Shown one piece after another: positions 31,805 through 42,773 of a stretch of DNA of 64,000 nt. Source of the stretch: Thermothielavioides terrestris NRRL 8126 (Eukaryota > Ascomycota > Sordariomycetes > Sordariales > Chaetomiaceae); assembly GCF_000226115.1 (NCBI RefSeq), contig NC_016460.1, forward strand, positions 3,286,001 to 3,350,000, read 5' to 3'. Numbering within the stretch: the stretch's first letter is position 1; every line of letters begins with the position of its first letter. Made by a program: the position numbers and the translations under genes. The notes beneath the pieces are model-generated. The model did no database searches, was not told where the DNA came from, and was given only the letters and a program-made list of their open reading frames with translations.

Positions 31805-32713
31805 ATGATCATCTACAAGGTGAGTCAGCGCACGAGCACGGCCGGCAGTGCTGCTGTCCTACAAGGTGTGCAGCAGCGGCACAGTGCAATGCGCTGACGC
31901 GAACTCGGCTCGCTCTCCAACTAGGACATTATCACCGACGACGAGATCATCTCGGACTCGTACGACCTCAAGGAGGTCGACGGGATCGTCTACGAGGTTG
32001 ACTGTGCCATGATCACCGAGGGCGCCGTCGAAGTCGGTGCGTACACAAACCCACACACGCGCCCCTGCTCCCCGCCTTACTCCGCCGCCCGCCGGTTCGG
32101 AAACGCTCGTCGGCCCCGGCGCGAGGAGCAATTTCACCAGAGCGGCTGCTAACAGGTCGCTCCCAGACATCGGCGCCAACGCGTCCGCCGAGGAGGCCGA
32201 GGAGGTCGTCGAGGACCAGGCTATCAGGGTCAACAACGTCGTCCACTCGTTCCGGCTCCAGAGCACGTCCTTCGACAAGAAGGGTTACCTGGCCTACCTG
32301 AAGGGTAAAGTCAACGCATCCCTACCGCGGTTCGGGGGGTTTTCACGGTGTGCAGCCGAACACTGACATCTTTTGCTTTCTCTCCCGCGCACAGGCTACA
32401 TGAAGACCCTCAAGACCAAGCTCCAGGAGGCTGGCAAGTCCGAGGAGGAGGTCAAGGACTTCGAGACCAAGGCGGGGGCCTACGCCAAGAAAATTATTGC
32501 CAACTTCAAGGACTGGGAGTTCTACACGGGCGAGTCGATGAATCCCGACGGAATGTGAGTCGTTTTTTCCCTGCGCCAGTGCACCATCCTCACTTTTGTT
32601 TTCGCATGCATGTGTCTAACTGGCGCAGGGTCGTTCTCCTCAACTACCGTGAGGACGGCACGACACCGTATGTCGTTATCTGGAAGGACGGCCTGAAGGA
32701 GATGAAGGTTTAA
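31805..32713 (+). CDS. Translationally controlled tumour protein homologue (TCTP)
   Basis: join(31805..31819, 31925..32036, 32167..32304, 32395..32554, 32629..32713), 169 aa, the normal TCTP length. TCTP is a conserved cytoplasmic Mss4-like fold protein linked to translation, microtubules and mitochondria (Tma19 in yeast). Exon 1 is only five codons (MIIYK). Later landmarks are [20 protein letters not shown], the first TCTP signature region around [18 protein letters not shown], and the second signature with [25 protein letters not shown]. All four introns (105, 130, 90 and 74 bp) join in frame: the split codons restore Asp at EVDIG, Gly at KGYMK and Met at DGMVV. The ATG sits in CAAGATGATC. 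It converges with the proline-rich gene 362 bp downstream. Confidence 0.95.
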
Positions 32714-33075
32714 AGGGCGCGGAGGATTCCGTGTATACCAGCAGTGGCCACGGAAGAAAAAGCCTTGCTGCTTTTTTGGAGACCCGACACCTGCACTCAT
32801 GCCCTGAACTGTCCCCCTCGCAAAGACACGGCGCGTTGCTATTCGCGTCAACATCCTTGAACGTTGTCGCCCCGGTGTTTGACTGCAGTCCTCTTGTGGA
32901 GCCTTGTTTATGCCGCCCCGAGTGTTGCCGTACTGTTCTTGCGTATATCATCACCCTCACTCACCGGTTTACCCACCATTCCCCCACTGCTCCCCTGTGC
33001 TCGCTCCCCTAGCGGATCCAGAAACCAGCAAGGTAAGCAGGCAAGCAGGCAGGAAGGCAGAACACCCAAGCCAAA
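32714..33075. other. Short convergent intergenic region
   Basis: 362 bp between the TCTP stop and the stop of the proline-rich gene. It probably holds both 3' untranslated regions; nothing else seen. Confidence 0.7.
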
Positions 33076-34282
33076 CTAAAACCGCGGCCTCGTCGCCAAA
33101 GGAACCGGCGGCGGCGGCGGCTCGTCCTGCCCCATACCTGTACGTTCCCGCTCTTGCCCGATCCTACCAACCCGACCATGCCCATCATCATCACCGCTGC
33201 CCGCAGCACCCCCGCTCACCATGCCGATCCCCACCTTCTTTTTAGGAGGTATCGGCGGCGGCGGCGGCTTTTTCTTAGCAGCCGCCGCCATCGCCATCGC
33301 CGCCGCCCCTGCCCCTGCCGCCCCTGCCGCCCCTGCCCTGGGAGAAGAAGAAGAAGAAGAAGAAGACAGTCCAGGCGAACGAACCGGCTGTGGCGGCGGT
33401 GGCGGCGGCGGTGTTGAGGAGGAGGAGGAGAAAGAGGAGGCAGCGGTGCTGCTGCTGCCCGGCCCATGGCCGACGCCGATGCCGAGGCCGGGAACGGACA
33501 CGCCCGCGGCAGTGAGGCGGTTGATGGCCGAGGGGTTGAGATAGCCTTGTTCTGGGCCCGGGGCTGGGGTTGGGGCAGAAGGAGTGGGGCCGGGGGAGGG
33601 AGCAGAGGTGGTGCGGGCTGGTAGGGCCGGGGAGGGGGATGAGGATTGCCGCGGAGGGAGGCGGGGAGGGAGGGTTGGAGGCTGGGCGGGCCGCCCGGCG
33701 GCGGAATCCGCTGTGGGAACTGGGACGGTGCCTGCTGGCGGCCGCGGCGGGGGCGATGGGCGGATGTCAGCGGGCCCGTCTCGCCTTGTGGGGGGCGGCG
33801 GTAGGTGTGCAGTGGACAGGCCGGTCGTGTCTAGACGCCAAGGTTTCGGAGGAGGCGCTGGCTCGTTGGCGGACGGCTCGGGCGCAGGCCGTGGCGGGGC
33901 ACTCGGGCCGGTCTGGGAGGCTGGAGAGGAGGAGCTTGCCGGGCTGGCTGCTCCGGGGGATGCATTAGGTTTCCGTTTGGGCGGCGGGCCAAAGCTGGAG
34001 GGATCGCGCAGGGATGACAGAGGAGCGGCGACGTGGTAGGGGTTGCGCCGGGTCTGGCGCAAGGCTTGTGGTTAACGGCTCTGGTGTGAATGAGAGCGCA
34101 GATAAACAAAACGAGTACATACGTCGTCGCCACGCCCGACTAAGCTTTTCTGGAAGGATATTAGCATGTTGTGCAGAAATGGCTGGCCGGGCCCGGACTC
34201 AACATACCAGCTGCCCCTTAAGGGTCATCCCGTCCTTCTCGGGGTGCCATCCATGCTTGAGAATTTCCTTGTATCCCGACAT
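33076..34282 (-). CDS. Proline-rich, largely disordered protein of unknown function
   Basis: complement(join(33076..34053, 34123..34149, 34208..34282)), 359 aa. Exon 1 encodes MSGYKEILKHGWHPEKDG and continues TLKGQL; a 27-nt exon adds KSLVGRGDD; exon 3 begins TRRNPYHVAAPLSSLRDPSS and continues FGPPPKR. These short ordered-looking blocks join in one frame and resemble the N-terminus of uncharacterised ascomycete proline-rich proteins as I remember them; I cannot name the family with confidence. The rest is Pro/Ala/Ser-rich with PPPPPPP, PPPPPIPPKKK and PPPPPVPLATRPRF motifs that could bind SH3 or profilin-type domains (inference). Introns are 58 and 69 bp. The micro-exon and the acceptor CGCCAG at 34054-34059 are predictions. 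Confidence 0.62.
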
Positions 34283-34808
34283 GGCGAGGCTCCATACATT
34301 TGGAAGAGCATAAGTGTTTAAGAAGTGGACTTCGCAGAGTCCAAGCAGTGCACCATCGGCCGGGATGCTGTTGGAAGGACGACCGTGGGTGAAGGTGTCT
34401 GCTGAACTGAGCTGAATGAGTTGAACTCGGGTGAGTGAGTTGGCAACTGGATGTGGGTAATGTCCGGATCCACTCGAGCCACCGCTCTGAACAAAAGGCA
34501 CAGTGCACTGTACTGGGAGCGGAGGATATGTGAAGACCACTCACTCCCGGTTCATCACAGGACAGGGCATAAACCAGGGGGACCGTGGGCCGCGCGAGAA
34601 TGAGTAGCGGACAGTCCCTGGGACGCCAACCGAGTTGGACGGACACCTAGCACCGGTGACGCAGCGTCCAGGGCACTGGCCGGCAGCTGGCAATAGCCGA
34701 GCCCCTGAGGGCAAGTTCCACACAGACAGAACCACGCTACAGGCAGGAAAACATTGTGACAGCACACAGCATGCGAAAACGTCGACATCTAGACACGCTA
34801 CCTATGTG
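34283..34808. other. Intergenic between proline-rich gene and CLC gene
   Basis: 526 bp. It holds the promoter and leader of the minus-strand proline-rich gene and the 3' flank of the CLC gene. No gene or repeat seen. Confidence 0.6.
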
Positions 34809-37800
34809 CTACAATATGCTCTCGCCATCGACCACCGGACTCGCCATCTCGGCCTCGTCGGCCAGCCCCACGGCCCCCAGCAGGCCCGCGCTCTCCCCAT
34901 CGCCGTGCTCCCTGGCAATGCCCGTCTGCAAGTCTCCTCCCAATCCGCCAACCCTTCCCGCTTCACCAGCGCCGCCGCCGCCGCCCCCCGCCATCCCGCT
35001 CGTCCGCCTCGTCTCCTCGGCCCCGTTCAGCACATACCACACATCCTTCTTCGTCAACAAGCCCTGCAGCGCGCCGCGGTCCACAAACAGCACGTACCGG
35101 AGCCCGAGCTTCTGGAAGTAGCTCAGGGCCAGGTGCAGGCGGCAGCCGCTGGGCAGGGTGAGCGGGGTCTGGTCCATCCAGGGGCGCAGGTCGAGGGTGG
35201 TGCGGGGGTCGGCGAGGGGCTGGTGGGCGAAGAAGGCCTCGGTGTCGTCGGGCGGCAGGCAGCGCGGCGGCTGGGTGGCGGCGTGCAGGGCGTAGGCGAG
35301 CTCGGCGCGCGAGATGTAGCCGAGCAGGATGGCGTCGCGCGGGTCCGAGACGACGGGGAAGCCGCGGTAGGGGTGCGCGGCGAGCACGGCCGACAGCGAG
35401 GCGATGGTGTGGCCCGTCGCCGTCAGCACCACCAGGTCCTCGACGCGCGTCATGACCTGCGCCGCCGGCATGTCCGGCACTGACGTGGTCGTCTCCTCCG
35501 AGTTGTCCAGGAACGGGTACTCGTTGAGGTGGATCCAGGACTCGTAGATGCCGCGCCGCGAGAAGGCGTCGCCCACCCACTTGGACACCATCACGGCCAC
35601 CATGATGGGCAGCACGTAGGTCAGCGCGCCCGTCAGCTCGAACATGATGACCACGATGGAGACGGTCATGCGCGTGACGCCCGCGAGCGCCGCTGCCGCG
35701 CCGATGATGGCGTACGTGCCCGGCGTGATGCAGGGGATGTCGGGCTCGCACGAGCGGAAGGCGATGAAGCCCGGGTGGTTGTGCTGCCAGATCTCCACCA
35801 CGATGCCAACCGCGCGCCCCGTGAGCGCGCCGATGGCCATGGACGGCAGGATGATGCCCGCGGGGATCTGCAGCCCGAACGTGATGGCGGCGAGGCAGAA
35901 GCCCAGCAGGGCGGCGAAGATGAGCAGGACGACGGTGCCGGCCGAGGCGGCGCCCGTCTTACAGAGCCCGAACTGGTCGTCGACCAGCTTCGAGCATTCC
36001 GTGAACAGGTTGGACACCAGCTCGGACGACTGGGCCCGCATGTAGTGGTTCGGGTAGTTGATGAGAGCCGTCAGGCTGGCCACGATGACAACTTGAACGA
36101 CCGGCCCGGGCAGCCAGGCGGTCGATTTCCTCCACTTGGCCACCTTCATGTTGGCCTTGATAAACAGCCCGCCGTAGATGCCGCCGAGGATGCCCAGGAT
36201 GACGAACGGAACGAGCTCGAAGCCGTGCCAGTGCGAGTCGTATGTCACCTGGTACATGACCAGCTTGCCCGATCGGAAGGGGTCGAACGCCTGCAGCACC
36301 ACAGCGGCGGTCATGGCGCATACAAAGCTCTGCCACATGGTCTTATCGGGGAAGTAGTAGGACAGTTGCTGTTGTAGAAGTCAGCATTGCGGTGTGGCCC
36401 CGTGGCAGGGGGTTGTTGCAAATTGCCTACCTCGAGCGAGAAGAGCACACCACCGATGGGCGACCCGAAGGCGACCGAGATGCCAGAGGCGGCGGCTGCT
36501 GAGAAGACCTCCCTCTTCCGAGCTGCAAAAGGTCAGGCCCTGAACTCCTGACAAACTGCGTCGACGACGACCTACCCTCGTTATTGTTAATGTTCGAGAA
36601 CAGCTTTATGAATAGGTTCGCACAGCAGCAGGCAACATGGACCAGGGGGCCCTCCTTGCCTAGCCACATCCCCGATCCCACCGCCAGAACCTGGTCCGAG
36701 TCAGCAAGTAGGGACACAACCGCAACAGTATACCCGTTGTGAGTGTGACCTACCAAGCCCAGTGACTTCGTGATCAAGGTCCATACCCCCAGAAACCTCC
36801 GGATCACAAAGCCTCCCAACACCGTCTTGATCTCAGGGATACCGCTGTGCTTGGCGTAGATGGCATACTCCTTGACCAGCACGGCCGCCGACAGGGCGAA
36901 CGCAACCTGCAACAAAATCAGTCAAATCAGCCCATCAACCAACACACCCCTCCCCTGATCTCCCCCGCAACATGCTTGCCAAGTGCAATACCTACCGCCA
37001 AAACCAAATACACCACATACTCCACCACCCACACGCCGCCCCCCTCGGCCCTACCCAGCAACGCAACCCCCCACCGCCGCCACCCGCGACAGTGACTGCT
37101 CTCCTCGTAGCCAAAGCAGCAGGCGGACCTGCTGAGGTAGAACCGGCCGCCGTCCACCGCGCTGCTGCAGAACCCGTCCTTGACGTCCCCCAGCCAGTCG
37201 GTCGCGACGTCGATCGCCGCCGCCAGCGCGCCCACCGCCAGCCCCGTCAGCAGCAGCACGACCCACACCTGGCTGGCGTCGAGCAGGCGCTGCGCGTAGC
37301 CCAGCAGCTGCTGCAGCGCCGCGCTGCCGCTGCCGCTGCCGCTGCTGCTGCCGTTTGGGGGGAAGGTGGTGGTGGTGGCGGCGCGAAGGGCCCGCTGCCG
37401 CTGTCGCTCCTTGGTGTACTCGAAGATCCAGTCGATCGCGGTCAAGTCCTCGTAGCCCACGCGCCGGCCGGGGCCTTCGGCGTACCAGTCGTGCGGGTGG
37501 GGCGCCGAGCTGGAAGGGTCTTTTGTGGGGCTGAGGGGGTCGAGGCGTGTGCTGGCGCCGGTGAGGGGTGGTGGTGGTGGTGGGGATGGGGGGAGGTTGG
37601 GAGTGCTTCGGGCAGCGTTGTGCGAGGAGTTGAGAGCGCGGCCTGTTAGGGAGCTGAGGAGGCGTGCGGGCTGGGAGAGGAAGCCGGGCTGTTTTTGCTT
37701 GCGCTTGAAGGTCAGCGGCGAGGAGAGGTCGGTCTGCAGGGGGTCGTCGCGGAGGACGGTGGTTGCGTCGTCGTCGCCCAGGAGGTCGAGCTCGTCGGCG

Positions 37801-37934
37801 TCGGCGTCGTCGTGTGTGTAGCGGGGTTCGTCATAGGGGTTGCCATTGCCGTGACTAGCAGACGATGGCCCTGAACTCGGCCCCAAACTCGAACTCGAGG
37901 CGGCGCCGTTGTTCATTGCGCTGGTTGGGGGCAT
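34809..37934 (-). CDS. CLC-family chloride channel/transporter with CBS domains
   Basis: complement(join(34809..36368, 36431..36522, 36576..36690, 36754..36906, 36996..37934)), 952 aa. Residues 1-210 are cytosolic and mostly low complexity, but [21 protein letters not shown] resembles the pre-membrane segment of the CLC-3/4/5 group. Landmarks: [14 protein letters not shown] with the anion-selectivity Ser334; [13 protein letters not shown] with the gating Glu377; [20 protein letters not shown] and GGVLFSLE up to residue 433; [20 protein letters not shown]; and the [19 protein letters not shown] helix. Two CBS domains lie near residues 735-775 and 830-870. The residue aligned with the proton glutamate of CLC exchangers is Gln434, right at a splice junction. 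Four introns of 53-89 bp keep the frame. Endomembrane localisation is inferred from subgroup similarity. Confidence 0.9.
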
Positions 37935-38411
37935 TGCGGGCGCAGGAATGGCGTGCGTGTATCGGCCATTCTATTTCCCACTGTCATATGTGTCTAATCT
38001 GCGCGCCGCGCAATCTGCAGGTATCCCGCTGCGCACACCCTTGGCCGTCTTGAAGTGGTCCGAGTCGTTGCGTTGCTGTCGCGAAGCTGGGGGTCTTGCT
38101 GGTTGTTATCTTATCGCCAGGCGACTGGCTGAGAGCGTGGCCCCTGCGACTTGCGGCCTGGTGCCTGGTTTGTTCCAGGGTTGAGTGCCCCACTACGATG
38201 ACACCCTTGCAGCTCAGGTGTATCACCGTTGGAGGATGACAGCATAACCTGGAAGTTGAAGTTACAGGCCTGACTTCTGTTCGGTCAGACTTTGAACTGC
38301 GCTGCGCCAGTGTCGAGCAGCGTGGCGCCACCAATGAGTTAGTATGAAAACATGTTGCCTTGCCGGTAGCATATCTGCTCCTAAGCGTGTTGCAGAGAGG
38401 GAATTGTGAAA
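37935..38411. other. Divergent promoter region, CLC / neurochondrin-like gene
   Basis: 477 bp between start codons of opposite strands. Nothing distinctive seen. Confidence 0.6.
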
Positions 38412-39953
38412 ATGAGCGCCAATGAGAATGAGAATGCTCCTCCCGTCGAGGGGCAGGACTCCAGCGCGTCGGTCCAGAAGATCCAGACGCTGCTCAGCGC
38501 AAGGGACGACACTTCTCGCTTCGTCGGATTGGCATTGCTCAAGTCGGTTCTGGACAACACTCCCGAGCTGAGGAGCAACGAAGATGCCATCGCCGCGCTC
38601 TGGGAGAGCATCCCGCCCAAGTTTCTGGATCGGTTGATGCGAACCGGGTCCAAGCAACAGAAGGCACCGGATGCACCACGTAAGGACGCCAACGACATGC
38701 TGGACATCGCTGTGTCGATTCTCCATACATTCGCCGCATTGCTTCCGGAGAATGCGCGGCAGAACCCCCGACTACTCCAACGCATCCCGCTGCTGGTGGC
38801 CTCTCTTCTACACTGGTACGCCTGCTCCCCTGCAAGAACTCCTCGGCTGGTTTTGTCAGTTTGGCAGGTTCTAACCAGGAGATAGTTCCAACGACACCAC
38901 GCGATTGGCACTAGAGACGCTGGTGAGCCTAGTGAGCCATCCAGACGGCGCCCAAGCTTTCACAGCCATTGACGACATCAGCCCCCTGACCGAGGTGGCG
39001 TCCTCGCAACCTCTTGTGCTCGACACTCTGCTGTATGCGTGGCTTAATGCCACAGCAGCCGGGGCGGACAAAACCAAACTGAGATCCAAGATGGACGCCA
39101 CCATCGGCAGTCTTGTCTCTTCTTTCAAGGGCACCGATGCCGTCACGCTGCTGGCCTTCCTCGGGAGCTTGCTTCCCCGTTTGGAGCCGGAGGTGTGTGC
39201 CCCTCGAGTATTACCGCAGCCAAATCATGCACTCACAGAAAGTCCAGGTTTTGCCGTCCAACCCCAAATGGCTACCATCACTAGCCCAGTTCATTAGTGA
39301 TCTCGTAGCCCGCCGTCCCACGGCTGCTGGCCGAGCCGCCTTCACCAACGTCTGCGCTGCCCTGCTCGAGGCCTACCCCTCTCCGGCGCCCCAGCTCCTC
39401 TTCGCCGAGCAGGGCAACAAGACCGATAATCCTTCCTCTTACCTTCTCATCAACCTCCTGCTCGTCGACCTGCGTGCCACGCTCCCCACCCTCCTCGAGC
39501 AGCTCAACAACCCCTCCTACGCCGAGACCTCGCGGCGCCTCGCCTCCGCCTTCAACGTGGTCTCCCACTTCATCGGCTACCTCGTCCGCTCCATGGACGA
39601 CAACGCCGCCGGCAATCTGCCCTGGGTCATCTCCCCGGACCTCCTCCTCAAACTCCGCAAGGCCATCTCGGAAACAATGTCCCTCACAACCGAGTACCTC
39701 CGCGACCGATGGGACGCCTCCGTCGCCGGCGCCATGGGCCTGCATCCGGACGCCCGCGTCGGCGCCGCCAACACCGCCGCCGGCTCCCACTTCACCCTCG
39801 CCTGGGACTCCAAGAGCGACAGCGCCGCCTCCGCCGACGACCCGCTCATCCTTGCCGCCGTCCGCGCGCTGGCCATCTGGCTGCGCGAGGACGACAACGA
39901 CTTCCTGCGGAAGGAGGCCGCCGGCCTGGCCGACATGCTGATCGACCTGTATC

Positions 39954-39986
<33 letters not shown>

Positions 39987-40489
39987 AAGGCAGGCTCGAC
40001 TTCCGCCGGCCAGTGCTCGTCGCCTTCGAGGGCATCATCGTCGAGAAGAAAGGCCGCGCCGCGTTCCTCGACAACGGCGGGTGGCAGGCCCTGGCCGACG
40101 ACCTCGTGGCTGTCCTGGAGGCCAGCTCCGCGGCGAGCGACGAGAACGAAGCCGCGCGCGGCATCGAGGTCGTGCGCGTGCTGCTGCAGATCGCCGAGTC
40201 GGAGCGGCCCGGCCCGCGGGAGGCCTGGATGGACCTCGTCACCCGGGTCGCCGCGTGGTACGCGCCCGAGGCCAAGCAGCCGGCTGTCGTGGAGGAGTGC
40301 CAGGTCGCGGCTCTGCAGCTGGTCACGGCGCTGCTGGCGAACACGCACCCGGGGATGCAAAAGCGCTATGTGCATTCGACTAGCGCCGTGCTGGGGATTG
40401 CGAACCAGCTGAAGGGGAAGATCTCGGGGGATCCGGCGTTGGAAGAGGCGCTGGAGGATGTGCTGGGAACGCTGGCTGCGCTGAGGTGA
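38412..40489 (+). CDS. Neurochondrin-like (DUF1941) helical-repeat protein
   Basis: join(38412..38815, 38886..39192, 39239..40489), 653 aa. The all-helical sequence (VQKIQTLLSARDDTSRFVGL, LDIAVSILHTFAALLPE, LALETLVSLVSHPDGAQAF, RRPVLVAFEGIIVEKKGR, AALQLVTALLANTHPGMQ) matches the fungal neurochondrin family, an armadillo-like fold. Neurochondrin in animals binds membranes and several signalling partners; the fungal role is not established. The first intron (70 bp) splits a Cys codon (LLHCSNDTT). For the second, either CACAG at 39234-39238 or CCAG at 39243-39246 keeps frame, so KVQ may or may not be present. A Ser10 run at about residues 475-484 comes from an AGC repeat. The ATG at 38412 lies in GAAAATGAGC. 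Confidence 0.82.
39955..39983 (+). repeat. AGC trinucleotide repeat in coding sequence
   Basis: About ten AGC codons giving a serine run in the neurochondrin-like protein; length polymorphism would be frame-neutral. Confidence 0.85.
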
Positions 40490-41024
40490 GGCTGGGATGT
40501 TGGTGAACGATTCTCTCTACGTCCTAGAGACCTGGGAAAACGCAGAATCTGCCTGTATAAGAGGGGGGAGCCCCAGTTCAAAAAGGGGGATGGATTCAAT
40601 GTTGGAGTACCGCGCAAGCAAAGCTGTTTCGAGAACGCATAAAAGGGTTACAGCGCGGATGCAACCACGGAGAGTCATACGTAAACAAAGGGATAGAAAC
40701 TAACAGGAAATGAGAACGGAACGGGCAGGATACGGCAGGAAGACAACCAGGGGTGTGGCGTCGGTGACAGTTCCCATATTCAACCCTAACCCACCAACCC
40801 TCAACAACTCCAAATCGATGTCAGTGTGGGAGGGGCAACTCACACTCTCTCATCACAGCTTCGCTTCAACACAGCAGTCAAGCTCACCAACACCCAAACC
40901 CTATAACCTCACCTTCCTTGACCAACTATCCCGCAGGGTGGTTCTCATTAACTTCCTCCACCCCCAGTATCCAAGCCTCGGCCAGGACCAAACCCCCCTT
41001 CCCTTATTCTCTCCAGGCTTTGCC
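40490..41024. other. Intergenic upstream of the parvulin gene
   Basis: 535 bp holding the 3' flank of the neurochondrin-like gene and the parvulin promoter. It includes AACCCTAACCC at 40782-40792. Confidence 0.6.
40782..40792 (-). promoter_or_regulatory. Telobox-like motif upstream of the parvulin gene
   Basis: AACCCTAACCC on plus (GGGTTAGGGTT on minus), about 235 bp before the parvulin ATG. Function inferred only. Confidence 0.4.
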
Positions 41025-41766
41025 ATGGGCAAATCCAAAGACGCCAAACCGGCGGCCGCCGGCGCCAAGGGCAAAGCCGACAACAAAGCGGACAAGTCCA
41101 AGAAGGGCGGCAGCAGCAAAGGCTCGAAGCCGGACGCCGAGGGCACCAGCAGTGAGAGCAAATCCACCACCAAAGTCAAGGGCGCGATGAGCATCAACGT
41201 CAGACACATCCTCGTATGTCCGTCCCTTTTTTCCCCTGTGGTTTCCGACTCCCGCAGCAACCGCTGCCAGGTAGCATGTGATGGGCTGTGATGGGTTGTG
41301 ATGGGATGGGATGTGATGTGTGTGGTATGCAATGTGAAGAAGTCATGCTAAGCATCAGCAATCTCACCCCACGCTTCGAAAATGAAATAAAGTGCGAAAA
41401 GTTCAGCAAAAGCGAGGAGGCCATGCAGCGGCTGAAAAACGGCGAGAAGTTTGATGCCGTGGCGAGGGAGATGTCCGAGGACAAGGCCAAGAGCGGTACG
41501 TTTCCCAAGTATCTTTTCCCTGTCTTGTGTTGTTGGATGCCGCCGGATATTTTTCGATGGTTCATGGACGAGCTCACACAGTCTTGCTTAACCTGTCTTT
41601 CCGACTTGCAGGAGGCTCGCTGGGTTGGCAGACCAAGGGGAACCTGGACCCTGCATTCGAGAAGGTGGCGTTTGAGCTGCCGGCCAGCTCGGTCGACAAG
41701 CCGACCTACGAGAGGGTGAAGACGGGGTTTGGCTATCACATCATCATGGTCGAAGGGCGCAAGTAA
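41025..41766 (+). CDS. Parvulin-type peptidyl-prolyl isomerase (Pin4/Par14-like)
   Basis: join(41025..41213, 41393..41495, 41612..41766), 148 aa. The N-terminal about 50 residues are Lys/Gly/Ser/Ala-rich and basic, like the DNA- and preribosome-associated extension of human PIN4. The catalytic parvulin domain runs from [19 protein letters not shown] through [21 protein letters not shown] to [12 protein letters not shown]. It lacks the phospho-binding basic loop and WW domain of Pin1/Ess1, so a non-phospho-specific enzyme is expected. Introns are 179 and 116 bp. The first joins HIL to CEK, restoring the conserved HxxC motif; the second splits a Gly codon. The gene converges on RPS12. Confidence 0.92.
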
Positions 41767-42072
41767 CAGAACACGCATGCATGGAAAGGGGTGCCAAGTG
41801 GTCGTGAGGCGCTTTTTTTTCTTCCTTGATTTGTGTGACCCGAGTTTTCCATGCCATATGCAAAGCGTAGCCGCGTGAAAATGGCCTCCCTGTATCCCGC
41901 CATGTTGATGCCAGCCGGTGAGAGCCAGAGTAATATCCCGAGGGAGACGCCATCGGGTTCAGGACCCGAGAGAGGAAAACCCCCTTGTCAAAAGAAACCC
42001 TCTATGATATCCTCATTTCATCGCTCCTTCCCTGGCAGAAAGCACCGCTACCCTCGCCAGCACTGAACCCCC
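41767..42072. other. Short convergent intergenic region
   Basis: 306 bp between the parvulin and RPS12 stops; 3' flanks only, nothing else seen. Confidence 0.65.
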
Positions 42073-42773
42073 TTACGCCTCGGACTGGAAGTAGTTGAGC
42101 AGGATCGACCGCTCCTGCGACTCCTCACCCCAGTCCTTGACGACGACGCAAGAGCAGTTGACAACCTTGCGGGCGTTGCCCTCGCGGTCCAGGACGCCTG
42201 TGGAAAACAGCCCAAGTCAGCACGCCGTCCCGTATCTAACCGACCAACACCCCCCTAACTCTCAGAGGATCACTCCAGGCCGCAACTCACAGAGACCAGC
42301 CCACTCGCCGAGCTGCTTGCCGTCGGGCACCTTGATGAGCGGGATCTTGTGCTCGGAGCAGAGGGCGATGACGAGCTTCTTGTAGGCCTCCTCCTCGCAC
42401 GACTCGTTGAGCACGCACATGTGCGCCTGCCTCCGGTCCAGCGCCTTGGACGCCTCGCGCAGGCCGCGCGCCAGGCCGTCGTGCATCAGCGACAGCTTCA
42501 GCACGCCCTTGAGCGCGTCCAGCACCGACATCTGGCCCTTGCCGGCCTCGGCCGACACCTCAACCTCCTCCGCAACCGCCGGGGCGTTGGTCTCTTCTAC
42601 GTCCGACTAGATAGGGGGTGGTGAAGCAAGACATGGTTAGCGGGGTCTGTTCCAGGGTCCCAGGTACGGTCGAGCGATTGTGGGTGCTGAGCCGAGTCGA
42701 CCGAGCGGGAATATCGGTCGTTGCCGCAGATGGCAAGGGGGAGATGGAAGAGAAAATGGGGGGTTCTCACCAT
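42073..42773 (-). CDS. RPS12: 40S ribosomal protein S12 (eS12)
   Basis: complement(join(42073..42197, 42291..42606, 42771..42773)), 147 aa. A small-subunit beak protein. Conserved blocks: [67 protein letters not shown] and [15 protein letters not shown]. Exon 1 supplies only the ATG: a GTGAGA donor follows it directly, a 164-bp intron ends CTATCTAG, and exon 2 starts [14 protein letters not shown], which gives the expected fungal N-terminus MSDVEE. The second intron (93 bp) splits a Cys codon (GLCVLDREG). Divergent from RPS22, 664 bp between start codons. Confidence 0.95.

Noticed and set aside
36081..36110. Gln in PVVQVV as the lost proton glutamate of the CLC protein
   Set aside because: Counting from the gating glutamate showed this column is about 148 residues away; the proton-glutamate column is at Gln434, 57 residues away.
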